64,000 nucleotides of DNA from Clostridia bacterium (GTDB lineage: Bacteria; Bacillota; Clostridia; Christensenellales; UBA1242): NCBI GenBank assembly GCA_022793335.1, contig JAAWCQ010000009.1:124001-188000 (forward strand), written 5' to 3'. The position numbers were made by a program, and so were the translations under genes. Under the pieces are notes generated by a model, which worked only from the letters and a program-made list of their open reading frames with translations, was not told the origin of the DNA and searched no databases. The first letter of the stretch is position 1. The number at the start of each line of letters is the position of its first letter. Shown piece after piece: positions 9,601-19,334 of the stretch.

Positions 9601-12600
9601 CGCTTTTGCTTGTTTCAACATCAATGCTTCCATCATTCATTACAAATGTAAGATTTAATGCAGCTTTATTGATTTCATCAAGTTTGATGCTTGATGGCGT
9701 TTGGATTGCTCCTTTGCTTTCAGCTGTATTGAATGTTGTTGTTTCATCATCTTTCTCAACTTCAATATCAATATCTTCACCTTTGAAGATAGATTTATAT
9801 TTTTCATAATCAACCAAAATCTCTTTGCCGTTTTCATCAAGACCATAAGTCATTTGAATTCTGTTTGCAAGTGAGATTTGAGGTTTTTCATTTTGCATTG
9901 CAAAAATTGAAGCTGATAAGTCTAAATCCAATTTTGTCTTTTCATCTTTTAAATCTTCTGCAGTGATGTCTTGGTCTTGGTTTTCAGCATTCTTTTTCTG
10001 CAATAATCTTTTATCACCTTTAATGCTTATGCCAAGTTTATCAAGTTTTGAAGCAAGATAAAGACCATGATATGTTTTATCAAGAAAAGAAATTCCAAGA
10101 TCGTAATACAAGGTTTTGCTTTGGTCATTTGCTGAGATAAAAATTGGGAAAGATGCATAATATTTTACATTATCAGACCCATCTTCAGTACCAGAGAAAA
10201 CAAAGTAATAGTCATCTTGATAGCCAGCCATAGTGTCATTAAGCTTAGCTTGGATAAGTCTTCCCCCTGCAAGTAATTTATTTGTAGCAGTCTTATCCAC
10301 ATATATTTTTTCATAACTTACTGAGTTTGTCTCAGTTTTTCCGTCATTTTCTTCTGTATACAAGCCTGCTTGAGTATAATTTGAAACAGTTTGAAGTTGA
10401 AGCTGCAAAGTGTTTCTCATAATTTTTACATAGTAAACCTTGCTTACAGATTGATAGGTCACAGCAAGCTCAACAAGTGCTTCCGAGCCTGAAGTGCCAG
10501 TAAGCTCAAACTTAACATTTTTGTTTAAATCTATTGTTCCATTTAAGCTTACCTCTTTAAATGTGCCGCTTTCTTCTCGAACAGAAACCTTTGCATTACT
10601 TGACTTACTGTTTACAACCACTGAAAAATTGGTTATATCGAAATTGTTGTTCCAATCCTCAAGTGCCTGTGAATTATAAACGACTTCATTTCTTTCGTTT
10701 CTTTCACTTAATGCTTGGAAAATTTGCACACGATTTGCTTCGCTGAAGATTGCTTTGTTGTTAAGCATTATTTGGATATTTTCATACACTACACCACTTT
10801 CAACAAATTCATTTGTCAAGTTTGCAGTTGAGTTTGGTGCTGGATAATTCAATTCCAATTGCACGCTTGGTGCAACTACGAATGAATATGTCAGAATATA
10901 TGATTGATAAATTTCGCCTGCTCTTGCAACTGAAACGCTTCCTTTGAAAATTTTCACTTCAACGCGAAGCTCTATTGTAACCTTTGAAGAAACATACCCA
11001 GTAAGAAATTCAAATTTCCCATCAGTAAACTCAACCCCTTTAAAAGCAGGGTTTGGTGAAGTAGCTTCCAAAGTTATGCTTGAATTTTCGCTTAAACTTG
11101 AAGTTGTATTGTAAAGATTTTCAACATCAACTTCATGGCGTTGCCCAGCAATAATCTCGCCCTCAGCCGTAAACGAGCTGATTGAATTTATGTTGGCTTT
11201 CAAAGTATATTCTTGAGTAAACTTGAATTGCTTTCCATCTAAAGCCATTAAACTTTCACTTAAATCAGATTTTCCTTCACAATCAAATTCTACAACATAA
11301 TCAATTGTGATTGTCATGTCTGAAATAAGGTCATAAACTCTGAAGAATGAGTTGTTGCCAATAAATTCAACAAAATCTTTTCCTTCACCGCTTATCTGAG
11401 CAGATTTAATTTTAAATAATTCTTCAAGAGAGTCATTTCCTTGTTTTAACGAAATGAATTGACCGTTTACTTGGTGGTCCATTCCCGCATTAAGAGTTGT
11501 TTTACTTTCGTTTGGATAATAAGTAACATTGGCTTTTAAGTTTACTGTAAATGTTGAAAGATAGCCAACATTTGTATAGGCAGCAAAGGTGACAACCTTA
11601 TCTGAGTCAATATAGTCCTTAAGGATAATATCAAACTTACCAGTTGCTTTATTGTAGTTGTAACTATCAATAAATTCTTCGCCGCTGATTACATTTACGC
11701 TTAATCTGTTGTAAATAATTGTGCCAATTGTCGAGCCTGACTCTTCCTTCTTTATAAGGTTGATGTTTAGTGAATAGCTTGACATCTCGCCATTTTTAAG
11801 AGTGATTGCATAGTCAGCGCTTTCAACTCTTTCATTTTCTGTGTTGAATTCAACAGTGAAAATTTCAGCGTCTTCATTGAGAATGAAGGTATAAAGTTGC
11901 TCTCCGCCCACAACAGAAAGCTCTTCCTTTGTTCCACCATTATAACTATGTTTAATTGTAATAGTCATCTTAGTTGAAACAAGAGGTCTGTAGAACATTG
12001 TTCTGTAATCGTTTGAGAAAGTAATATCAAGATAATTCTTCCACATTTCTGCATTTGTAAGCACTCTGTCGCCTACAACCACAGTTGTCACTTCATTTGT
12101 ATATTTTAAAGTTGAAAGCAATTTCACACCGTTATATGAAATGCTTGCATCACCCTTTAATATGGTAACATTGACAACTTCGCCTAAGATTTCGCCATCA
12201 AAATTATCAAGGAAATAATCATGTTCTTTTAAATCAATATTGATTGGAGATGTATTTGCAGCAAATTCTTTAATCACCTTATCACCTTTATTAGTGAATT
12301 GGATGGTAGAATTTGAATTTATATCAAGTGTCAAAATTGTGTTGACGCCTTCTCTGCTTGATACATTATCGCTTCCAGAAAGAACGATGTCTTTGCTTAC
12401 CATAAATTTCTTTTCATTTTCATGCAAAGTCTTATTGTCATAAAGTTTTTCAAGGTCAACTTCATTTATTTCATTAAGGCCACCTTGAATATACTCAGTT
12501 GTACCACCCTCTCCGTCGCCATAAGCATAGATAGGTTTTTCAACAATAAGGTCAGGTTTAACTTTAAGAAGATAATAGAAGGATTGTCTGTTTCCAGAGC

Positions 12601-15600
12601 TTCTTTCCAAAATATATTCAAATGCAATAAAGGCATCATCTGTTACAGAAGTTGGAAGGTGATTTAATGTCAAATAACCTTTTGCTTCTTTATTTATATT
12701 GTCTTTGTTGACTATTTTATCTTTGACAAGACTTGAATAATCATCATATTTTTCGCCTATTGTCACATCTTCGCCATCTTCACCTTGTAAAACATAGTTT
12801 TCATCTAAAACATAATTTTCAAGATATTGAGCAAAGTTTTTAATTGTATAAAGTCCACCCTCTGTAAGATTTGTGTTGTTGTCATGTGTGTATTCACTTA
12901 AGATTTGGCTCTTTTGACCAGCATTTATTTCATTATATATGCCCTTTTCAAGCAATTGTTCTGGTTTTAAAAGTGCAGTCTCTAAAGTGCGATCATCCGC
13001 CACCTTGTCTGAGTTGTATTTTACAAAATCATAGCCAGCAGAAGAAAGAATGTATGGAATATGCATCGTTGCGTATGTTTGACCGTCAGTTGATGAAACA
13101 ACTCTGATAACCAAATATTTTGTATCGTCATTAAGTCCAGATAAGATTGCTGTCTGGCTCTTAAATGAAATATTGCTGTTGCTTACTTCATAGTTTCTTA
13201 TTCTGTTTCCAAAATTATCAATAGAGCCAGCTTCAAGATTGTAATTATCAAAATGGTTTAACTTCCAAACCCAGCTCTTGTTTGCAGCAAACACGAGATA
13301 TTCAATATCTTTATCATCATTTTTTACTTTTTGCGTGTCTACTTTAATAGCATTGCTTAAGCTGTCATTCGAGCTGATTGCAAACTGAGAAGCGATATGT
13401 TTGTAAACATCATTGTCATAAACCTCTCCTGATTTGATAAGCTCAATATTCACCTCAATTTCATCAAATATAATTGAGCCATATTTGATTGTAAGAGTTG
13501 TGGTGAGATTTTTCTGATTATAATCAAAGAAGAAATTTTTATTTTCTATTCTTTTAATTCCTTCAGCTGTATAATTGAAATAGTCACTAAATTCATAAGT
13601 GATAGAAAAGTCACTTGCAGAGCTGCTGGTTATCAATGCACCACTATGTCTTGTAACTGAGACTAAGTCGCCCATTGATGACTGGTCGCCAAGCACATAG
13701 AGTGTGCCTTTTTTATCTTCAATCTTAAGGTCACGATTTACTGTAAATGTAATTGGATGGTCTATTGCATAGTAGTTGCTTCCTTCTGGTTGGAAATATA
13801 CTGTGAAATTCTTTACTTCCTCATCCCAGAAATCTTTGAATTTAAGTTGGTTGTCAAAAGGTTTATAAACACCAATTGCACCGCTGATTGCGGTTTCACT
13901 GGCAACAAGTCTATACTTGCTGTCAACAGAATTTAATACTATATAATATGTTGGGCTGGTAAATGCACTGTTAAGTGAAACATCTACGCCGCCTGCATTG
14001 AGGTTTGTCACCCTGTTGACAAGCTCTGTATTATTTTCCTCGCCTGCATAAACCTCACTGTAAGTCTCATTTGAAACAGATACATTTGGTCTAAGCACGA
14101 TATCGAGAGAGGTATCAACTGCGCCAGAGCCACCTTCGTCAGAAACTGCAAGTTGGATAGTGTGCGCTGAAGCAAAGTTTTTCTTAATATAAATCTTTGT
14201 GATAGTCGCTGTTGCAAGAATGTTTCTGATATTTTCAGCAAGATAATTGCCTCTAAAATCTATTGGACCTGCATCATTATAAAGCTCAAGCATTCCATTA
14301 AGGCCGAATAAATCTTGAATTTGTTTATCTGAAAGATTTGCAACTGAATAATATTGAGGGCTGAATTTGAAGGTAATTAAATTGTATAATACATCATTTC
14401 CAGTCTCATCTTTGCAATAGAATTTGATTACTTCTTTAAGGTCAAGATAGGCATTGCTGTCACTTGAAGCACCATATTTAGTAACTACTGCTTTTGAAGT
14501 ATCCTCTGACTCTTTTGAAGGATTTGCAACATAAGGGTCATAGTTTCCGTTGTCTGCAGAGTCATAGGCAATCTTGGTAAGTCCGGTTGATTTTACATCA
14601 AAATTTATTATAAATTCTTCTCCGTCTTCATTAAGAAGAGTTGAATTTCCGTCTGCACTTTTAATCACAAGTGAAAGTGGAACAAAATCGTCACTTTGAG
14701 TATTTCTGAAAGTAAATGATTTTCCATCTGCTGACAAGGTGATAATATTCATATTTCCACCCTTCAAAGCAAAGCTCCATTGTCCGCTTAATGTTTCAGT
14801 CTTTCCCTTTTGGTCAGTGATTGTAAGGTATGCCCCCCTCGCACCAACAAGTTTGTTGATAAAATCTGTCACATTGGTTGAAACATCACTTGTATCTGCT
14901 GTAAGAGAAATTGTAATGGCTGTTCTAAATAATCCATCATTATTGAGACTTTGCTCAACCTTGACCTTATTTCCGCCATTTATTGCTCTTGAAATATCAT
15001 TTTCTGTGAGCTCAATTTTCATAGCAGTTGGTTTATAAACACAAATGCGATCTGTAAGAGCGTTTGTCCAATTGATTGGCTCATCTTCACCATTATCATA
15101 ATTAAGAGAGATATAGCCCAGTCTTATCCCCTGAATTTCGTTTATCTGAACAGATGATTTTGTGCGCACTCTATATTCAAGATAAGCTTCTCCAGAGTCG
15201 GTTGCATTTGTAAGCACGCCATCGTTAAAAGTGAACAATTCAGAAATGTCGTTTCCTGCAACATCCAAAATCACAGGTTTCATAAGACCTTTTTGAAATT
15301 CATCTTTAAATACTGGCACAGACTCGCTTCCGATATTAAAGCCAATGCCGAAATCATAGTCACTGCCTTGGTTTATGCTTGTTTCATTGTTTACAACAGG
15401 GAAAAGTGCTGTGTCAACTTTGAAATCATAAACAGAGTCTGTATAAAGAGATTTCTTACAGTTTATTCTCTTATATCCGCTGCTCATTTCAACAATATTA
15501 TAAAGTCCACTTTCGCTAAGCTCTGGTTTTACTGTTGCGAAATAAAGTGTAAACACACCTGTGTTATATAAAGTCAAACGAGAGCCATTGATTGCAAACA

Positions 15601-17332
15601 AAGTGAGTTGTTGGCCATTTTCCATTGTATAAACGCCAGATGCCGAACGAATATATCCATTTTCGCCAATAATTTCATTAGCGCTTGAGATATAGTCATT
15701 GATATCTCCATTTCCGAAAGATGCGAAGAAAACTTTATCTTGATAGATATTATCTTCAGGAACAAAAGCATACTCTTCAAGGTCAACATTCTTAGGAACA
15801 ATTGTGCTTACGCCCCCAGTTGTTGAATATTGCAAAAGAACATCAATATCAGATTGGTCTGTCCATGCGACATCACCTTCGACATGTTTTGTAATTTCAA
15901 GCACAACCTCTCTTATAAGTGCTGTGCCTTCAGTTTGCTCAAATAGAGCTTGGTCATCACCTACGATAAGTGCGATGTTCATCTTAATGTTTGCAGCTTC
16001 GGTTGCTGATAATGTCCAATAAGAATATCTTACATTGCTCACTTTTGAGTTTGGTCTATAATAGCGTTTGCCACCGATTGTAACAAAGTCGCCACCCGAC
16101 ACATTCAAAATTTTATTTTCTATTGTTGGGTCTTTTCCATCAAGCTCAAAATTTATGGCAATATTCTTCAAAAGATTGTCAAGAATAAGCCCAGAGCTTG
16201 AATAAACATTTACACCTAAGTAATCGCTGTCACTTTGGAATGAATAGTTATTTAAATAGAGATTTAATGGCTGCTCTGCCTTCATTGAAACATTTGACTT
16301 ATTGACAGTAAATCTTCCAATGTTCTCTTCTCCGATTGCCATGATAACATGAGATGTGGTTGTAAGGTTTTGATTTTCACTTAAGAAGCGAAGCACGCTT
16401 TGATAATATGAAGCATTATCAATGCCCTCTTCTGAAGCAAACTCTCTTTCATAATCAATTTGAGCTTTTGCATTTGAGAAAGTATAGCTGTTTATTCTTA
16501 TATTTTGTGCCATTTGGTCGCCAGCAAGAAGGTGTATTTCATGCATGCTGTCATATACAGTTGTCAAGCTGTCAGAGCTTACTGGCTCATAATAAGATTT
16601 TTTAAGTCTCCAAGAAGTTTGGTCTCTTTCGCTGAGGTTGTCGCTGTACATATACAAGCTTTTGCTTGGAAGATATTTTGACCTCAATGTAAAGCTTTCA
16701 TTCTTTACAACCTGCGAAACAACTTCGCCTTTAGAGTTGATAATCAATGTCTCCGTGCTGTAAACAGGCACATCAACTGCAACATTTATAAATGCTGGAT
16801 TTATTTGTATGTATTCACTTTGCGCCCTTAATGATGCAAGTCCGCCAGCAATCCATTGAACAGGATTGTTTTGGTGGTCGAGAATGACAGTCCCATCATC
16901 ATCACGCAAATCACTTCTTACAAGATGCACTGTGAATGGTCGTCCAAGAGTAACCTCTTGTGGAACTTCAATAACGCCGTTTGAGACCTTTCCGTCAAGC
17001 ACAGTTGTTGGGCTTCCACCAGTAAACGAAAGGCTGACCTTTCTTTGAGTAACCCCCTCATTTGTCGCAACTACTGTAAGCTGAAAGTCTTCACCTGTTT
17101 CAATCTGGTTTGTTGCTGCATTAAAAAGCCCATCATCATAGGAGAAATTTATCCCTTCTGGTGAAACAACTTTTTCATCAAATCCGCCTGTAAGATAAAC
17201 GCCAAGCACGGTTGCACCTGAAATGGCAAAAACACCTGCAACAACTGCAACGATGGTCATCCAAATTTTCCAACGCACCTTAAGCTTTGGCTCTTTTTTC
17301 TTATTTTCAGCACTCTTATCTTTCTTTCTCAT
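6653..17332 (-). CDS. Giant N-terminally anchored surface protein (3559 aa)
   Basis: The product starts with a Lys-rich cytoplasmic segment (residues 1-22) and a single hydrophobic helix (about 24-48, WMTIVAVVAGVFAISG). About 3500 residues of extracellular, beta-strand-rich sequence follow, rich in Asn, Ser, Thr, Asp and Tyr. There is no LPXTG, S-layer-homology or lipobox signal and no C-terminal hydrophobic segment; it ends in VSLKEDLPKA. Attachment is therefore probably through the uncleaved N-terminal anchor. The composition resembles arrays of Ig-like or cadherin-like modules in adhesins, but I cannot name a domain. No catalytic motif was seen. The ATG at 17332 has GAGGTG about 6 bases upstream. 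Function is unknown; adhesin or stalk is inference. Confidence 0.85.
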   Translation of the reverse strand: MRKKDKSAENKKKEPKLKVRWKIWMTIVAVVAGVFAISGATVLGVYLTGGFDEKVVSPEGINFSYDDGLFNAATNQIETGEDFQLTVVATNEGVTQRKVSLSFTGGSPTTVLDGKVSNGVIEVPQEVTLGRPFTVHLVRSDLRDDDGTVILDHQNNPVQWIAGGLASLRAQSEYIQINPAFINVAVDVPVYSTETLIINSKGEVVSQVVKNESFTLRSKYLPSKSLYMYSDNLSERDQTSWRLKKSYYEPVSSDSLTTVYDSMHEIHLLAGDQMAQNIRINSYTFSNAKAQIDYEREFASEEGIDNASYYQSVLRFLSENQNLTTTSHVIMAIGEENIGRFTVNKSNVSMKAEQPLNLYLNNYSFQSDSDYLGVNVYSSSGLILDNLLKNIAINFELDGKDPTIENKILNVSGGDFVTIGGKRYYRPNSKVSNVRYSYWTLSATEAANIKMNIALIVGDDQALFEQTEGTALIREVVLEITKHVEGDVAWTDQSDIDVLLQYSTTGGVSTIVPKNVDLEEYAFVPEDNIYQDKVFFASFGNGDINDYISSANEIIGENGYIRSASGVYTMENGQQLTLFAINGSRLTLYNTGVFTLYFATVKPELSESGLYNIVEMSSGYKRINCKKSLYTDSVYDFKVDTALFPVVNNETSINQGSDYDFGIGFNIGSESVPVFKDEFQKGLMKPVILDVAGNDISELFTFNDGVLTNATDSGEAYLEYRVRTKSSVQINEIQGIRLGYISLNYDNGEDEPINWTNALTDRICVYKPTAMKIELTENDISRAINGGNKVKVEQSLNNDGLFRTAITISLTADTSDVSTNVTDFINKLVGARGAYLTITDQKGKTETLSGQWSFALKGGNMNIITLSADGKSFTFRNTQSDDFVPLSLVIKSADGNSTLLNEDGEEFIINFDVKSTGLTKIAYDSADNGNYDPYVANPSKESEDTSKAVVTKYGASSDSNAYLDLKEVIKFYCKDETGNDVLYNLITFKFSPQYYSVANLSDKQIQDLFGLNGMLELYNDAGPIDFRGNYLAENIRNILATATITKIYIKKNFASAHTIQLAVSDEGGSGAVDTSLDIVLRPNVSVSNETYSEVYAGEENNTELVNRVTNLNAGGVDVSLNSAFTSPTYYIVLNSVDSKYRLVASETAISGAIGVYKPFDNQLKFKDFWDEEVKNFTVYFQPEGSNYYAIDHPITFTVNRDLKIEDKKGTLYVLGDQSSMGDLVSVTRHSGALITSSSASDFSITYEFSDYFNYTAEGIKRIENKNFFFDYNQKNLTTTLTIKYGSIIFDEIEVNIELIKSGEVYDNDVYKHIASQFAISSNDSLSNAIKVDTQKVKNDDKDIEYLVFAANKSWVWKLNHFDNYNLEAGSIDNFGNRIRNYEVSNSNISFKSQTAILSGLNDDTKYLVIRVVSSTDGQTYATMHIPYILSSAGYDFVKYNSDKVADDRTLETALLKPEQLLEKGIYNEINAGQKSQILSEYTHDNNTNLTEGGLYTIKNFAQYLENYVLDENYVLQGEDGEDVTIGEKYDDYSSLVKDKIVNKDNINKEAKGYLTLNHLPTSVTDDAFIAFEYILERSSGNRQSFYYLLKVKPDLIVEKPIYAYGDGEGGTTEYIQGGLNEINEVDLEKLYDNKTLHENEKKFMVSKDIVLSGSDNVSSREGVNTILTLDINSNSTIQFTNKGDKVIKEFAANTSPINIDLKEHDYFLDNFDGEILGEVVNVTILKGDASISYNGVKLLSTLKYTNEVTTVVVGDRVLTNAEMWKNYLDITFSNDYRTMFYRPLVSTKMTITIKHSYNGGTKEELSVVGGEQLYTFILNEDAEIFTVEFNTENERVESADYAITLKNGEMSSYSLNINLIKKEESGSTIGTIIYNRLSVNVISGEEFIDSYNYNKATGKFDIILKDYIDSDKVVTFAAYTNVGYLSTFTVNLKANVTYYPNESKTTLNAGMDHQVNGQFISLKQGNDSLEELFKIKSAQISGEGKDFVEFIGNNSFFRVYDLISDMTITIDYVVEFDCEGKSDLSESLMALDGKQFKFTQEYTLKANINSISSFTAEGEIIAGQRHEVDVENLYNTTSSLSENSSITLEATSPNPAFKGVEFTDGKFEFLTGYVSSKVTIELRVEVKIFKGSVSVARAGEIYQSYILTYSFVVAPSVQLELNYPAPNSTANLTNEFVESGVVYENIQIMLNNKAIFSEANRVQIFQALSERNERNEVVYNSQALEDWNNNFDITNFSVVVNSKSSNAKVSVREESGTFKEVSLNGTIDLNKNVKFELTGTSGSEALVELAVTYQSVSKVYYVKIMRNTLQLQLQTVSNYTQAGLYTEENDGKTETNSVSYEKIYVDKTATNKLLAGGRLIQAKLNDTMAGYQDDYYFVFSGTEDGSDNVKYYASFPIFISANDQSKTLYYDLGISFLDKTYHGLYLASKLDKLGISIKGDKRLLQKKNAENQDQDITAEDLKDEKTKLDLDLSASIFAMQNEKPQISLANRIQMTYGLDENGKEILVDYEKYKSIFKGEDIDIEVEKDDETTTFNTAESKGAIQTPSSIKLDEINKAALNLTFVMNDGSIDVETSKSEKLFTLNYYYMASVDIEVAEAASMAGNFITLEVNREYSSLSTLIGIKHPTTNRPISASDFTQGTSHIAFNFIYANHERYSDFESGITEKEYSKEDKDEIYLSELVNSYLNKKDYNIGEFKRSVNDNGSDDNVYNLNYVFRGAISNSNENVYDYTLIPYGAKNTGDYVLGKLVYNVGDFTRVYYVVFKIVSDYVVSFAGSADNATEEENGTIISNFDNVNTISETRSEGQYQYYNDFTLTGQSGYVSIKHKNNPSAGELSTKNFDIIISEDKMIESVSYNKQENLNQKIFTKISSSQKSDWAYNEGAKRYSYNDKDGKDILFNNVVAVIFGDQNYYFEGTDDYGYKYRLYFRLQATKPTPSISNSITITEEEFLDLGAVYQELSITKQSGGQDNYVINSSTPQTPNSELSKVKLLNFQNIETWQFGENYTVPQAKDEQKVYLEIPENKNVSYGNVGYVAKDNSNASEGAYTINFVNGTDYLKFPMIQFISVESLKLYNVKTNEFVQDINKNTSHATATDDTSNKKWTFATKTGYFSNENEEVKEGEEVTPTISGPRAVRGKIKEATGNQAEEYDAELWKMPVIQNTDIFEGTNTAQLRLVITLKYDSNPNDNNQDDNDSVIEYCDCPIVITVRRLASFKQAENNVIRDGEAFSVGEMIEIGDNTSGFEIKSFLNDTLEVLVPGNTDVSFNVTLRRNGTNENDIKNVSTSISLQNTGYSWARTYYVSLSQYLGINVKLNDEIKISSVSNRYTQFFYIKNGNSENLEEKTGKITLQESDNTYNFIVSAIQNDIAFVENIERLGSNNYFGINKYYIVNGKYSNDENVYAYRFTANYTVTGYAYVLQKLQTPIAFTIDIKDAGSTESEYNIRLEKWMTDAFKLKRATISNGSITIGEDVSVSDKLQYFSFAIEESPDSSGSSVGNAKITADGVLTIPKSFTRDQYVKIQILMKVSGKDRNIGNDETGDGKVILGTVNVSLKEDLPKA

Positions 17333-17358
17333 TTATGGCACCTCATAATCATATTTTG

Positions 17359-17387
17359 GTAAGCATATTTATGTAAATCCTTGTCAA
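17359..17387 (-). promoter_or_regulatory. Possible promoter of the 3559-aa surface protein gene
   Basis: A perfect leftward TTGACA lies at 17382-17387. The best -10 is a TATGCT 15 bases away, which is a short spacer and a weak hexamer, so the call is tentative. Confidence 0.3.
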
Positions 17388-17643
17388 AATAAAGTTTTAT
17401 TTTGCATATTTTTTCCTAAGCAAACATATCCTCTATTTTCTTTTGCAAGGGAAAGGATTTTTTTAAGGCCATAACAGCCCCTATTCCTTCTTGTAACATT
17501 ATAATTTTTATTACAAGAAAAGGCAAATAATTTTGCCCCTTTTCAAAATTATTTTAGATAATATATATATTATAAATATAAATCTCAAAATTATAAGCAA
17601 GTGTGCCTGAAAAATTAAGGCAATTTTAAAAGGCTGTTTTTGA
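17388..17643. other. Divergent intergenic region with two stem-loops
   Basis: The region between the giant gene and ykpA contains no ORF. A stem-loop forms from 17486-17496 (CCTTCTTGTAA) and 17511-17523 (TTACAAG, then AAAAGG with a 2-base bulge). A second small one follows at 17522-17537 (GGCAAA/TTTGCC). Neither lies behind a gene end, so they are not obvious terminators. The rest is AT-rich. Confidence 0.4.
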
Positions 17644-17672
17644 TTGACAATGGCTTTGATTTTCTTTATACT
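17644..17672 (+). promoter_or_regulatory. Sigma-A promoter of ykpA
   Basis: TTGACA (17644-17649) and TATACT (17667-17672) are separated by exactly 17 bases. The predicted start site near 17679 directly precedes AAGGAG, leaving a very short leader. Confidence 0.85.
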
Positions 17673-17690
17673 AGATTTTAAGGAGTAAAA

Positions 17691-19271
17691 ATGCTACAAG
17701 TCACTAATGTATCACTCGCCTTTGGTGGACGAGTGCTTTATAAAGATGTCAATTTGAAATTTACAAAAGGAAACTGCTATGGAATTATCGGTGCAAACGG
17801 CGCTGGTAAGTCCACTTTTTTGAAAATTATTACAGGCGAAATTGAAGCCAATACAGGTGAAATTTCAATCACGCCTGGCGAGCGCATGTCAGTGCTTGCA
17901 CAAAACCAAAACGCTTATGACAACGAAACAGTTTTAAACACTGTATTGCTTGGTCACAAAAGGCTTATGGATATACAAAAGGAAAAAGATGAGCTTTACA
18001 TGAAACCAGACTTTTCTGAAGAGGATGGGCTTAGAGCTGGCGAGCTTGAAACTGAGTTTGCCGAGCTTGGCGGCTGGGAAGCTGAAAGTGAAGCAAAGAG
18101 CCTCCTTCAAAGTATGGGCATTGAAGAAAGTTTATTCAGTGAATTGATGGGCGGACTTGACGCCAAAATTAAAGTCAAAATCTTGCTTGCTCAAGCGCTT
18201 TTTGGCAATCCAGATATTTTAATTCTTGACGAGCCAACAAACAACCTCGACTTCAAAACTTCTCGCTGGCTTGAAGATTATTTGCTTGAATTTGAAAACA
18301 TAGTCATCATTGTTTCCCACAACCGTCACTTCCTCAACAAAGTCTGCACGCACATTTGCGATGTGGATTATGGCAAGATAAACATGTTTATCGGAAATTA
18401 TGATTTTTGGTATGAATCAAGCCAATTGATTCTTAGACAGATGAAAGACCAAAATAAAAAGTCAGAACAGCGCGCTAAAGAGCTTAAAGAATTTATTGCC
18501 CGCTTCTCAGCAAATGCCTCAAAATCCAAACAGGCAACAAGCCGAAAAAGAGAGCTTGAACGACTTACAATAGAAGACATCAAACCTTCTTCAAGAAAGT
18601 ATCCTTACATCAACTTTGAATATACTCAAGAAATAGGCAAAGAGATATTAAAAGTAGACCACCTTACAAAAGCTGGAATGTTCAAAAATTTAAGTTTCAA
18701 CATTGAAAAAGGGCAAAAAGTGATATTTTTTGCAAAAAATAGTCAAATTTTAACCACTTTATTCAATATTATCCTTGGAGTAGAAAAAGCTGACCACGGT
18801 CAAGTGTTTGTTGGAAAGACAATAAAAATGAGCAATCTTCCACAAAATAACAACGAATATTTTGAAGGAAACACCTCTTCAATTGTTGATTGGCTTAGAC
18901 AATATTCTGCCGACCAAAATGAAACTTACATCAGAAGCTGGCTTGGAAGAATGCTGTTTACAGGTGAAGAAAATCTCAAGCCTGCTAATGTGCTTTCTGG
19001 TGGAGAGCGCGTGAGATGTATGCTTGCAAAAATGATGCTCGAACAAGGCAATCTTGTCATTTTAGATGAGCCAACCAACCACCTCGACCTTGAATCAATT
19101 ACCGCACTCAACAAGGGCATGATAAATTTTAGAGGAAACCTGTTGTTCTCAACTCATGACCAAGAAATTATCGAAACTGTTGCAAACAGAATTATTGATA
19201 TTGTAGATGAAAACAAGATAATTGATTTTACAGGAACATATCAAGAATATATCGAAAAATACAACAAATAA
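17691..19271 (+). CDS. ykpA: ABC-F family ATPase, YkpA-like
   Basis: The 526-aa soluble protein has two ABC ATPase domains and no membrane segments, which defines the ABC-F family of ribosome-associated ATPases. Domain 1 has Walker A GANGAGKST and Walker B LILDEPTNNLD. Domain 2 has the signature LSGGERVRCMLAKMM and Walker B LVILDEPTNHLDLES. The stretches KVCTHI, GNYDFWYESSQL and RFSANASKSKQATSRK match Bacillus subtilis YkpA as I remember it, so orthology is likely. Two features are degenerate: domain 1 has MGGLDAKIK where LSGGQ is usual, and domain 2 has FFAKNSQILTT in place of a Walker A. ABC-F proteins act at the ribosomal E site in translation quality control or antibiotic protection; the exact role of YkpA is not settled. 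The start has AAGGAG 5 bases upstream. It is monocistronic. Confidence 0.93.
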   Translation: MLQVTNVSLAFGGRVLYKDVNLKFTKGNCYGIIGANGAGKSTFLKIITGEIEANTGEISITPGERMSVLAQNQNAYDNETVLNTVLLGHKRLMDIQKEKDELYMKPDFSEEDGLRAGELETEFAELGGWEAESEAKSLLQSMGIEESLFSELMGGLDAKIKVKILLAQALFGNPDILILDEPTNNLDFKTSRWLEDYLLEFENIVIIVSHNRHFLNKVCTHICDVDYGKINMFIGNYDFWYESSQLILRQMKDQNKKSEQRAKELKEFIARFSANASKSKQATSRKRELERLTIEDIKPSSRKYPYINFEYTQEIGKEILKVDHLTKAGMFKNLSFNIEKGQKVIFFAKNSQILTTLFNIILGVEKADHGQVFVGKTIKMSNLPQNNNEYFEGNTSSIVDWLRQYSADQNETYIRSWLGRMLFTGEENLKPANVLSGGERVRCMLAKMMLEQGNLVILDEPTNHLDLESITALNKGMINFRGNLLFSTHDQEIIETVANRIIDIVDENKIIDFTGTYQEYIEKYNK

Positions 19272-19295
19272 CATTAAAATATAGTCATTTTAAAG

Positions 19296-19323
19296 AAAAA
19301 ACCGCAGTTTTTTGCGGTTTTTT
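19296..19323. terminator. Bidirectional terminator between ykpA and the 195-aa gene
   Basis: An 11-bp stem (AAAAAACCGCA at 19296-19306 with 19313-19323) with a 6-base loop and a following T run ends ykpA. It can also end the convergent leftward gene. Confidence 0.88.
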
Positions 19324-19334
19324 TGTTATTTTCA

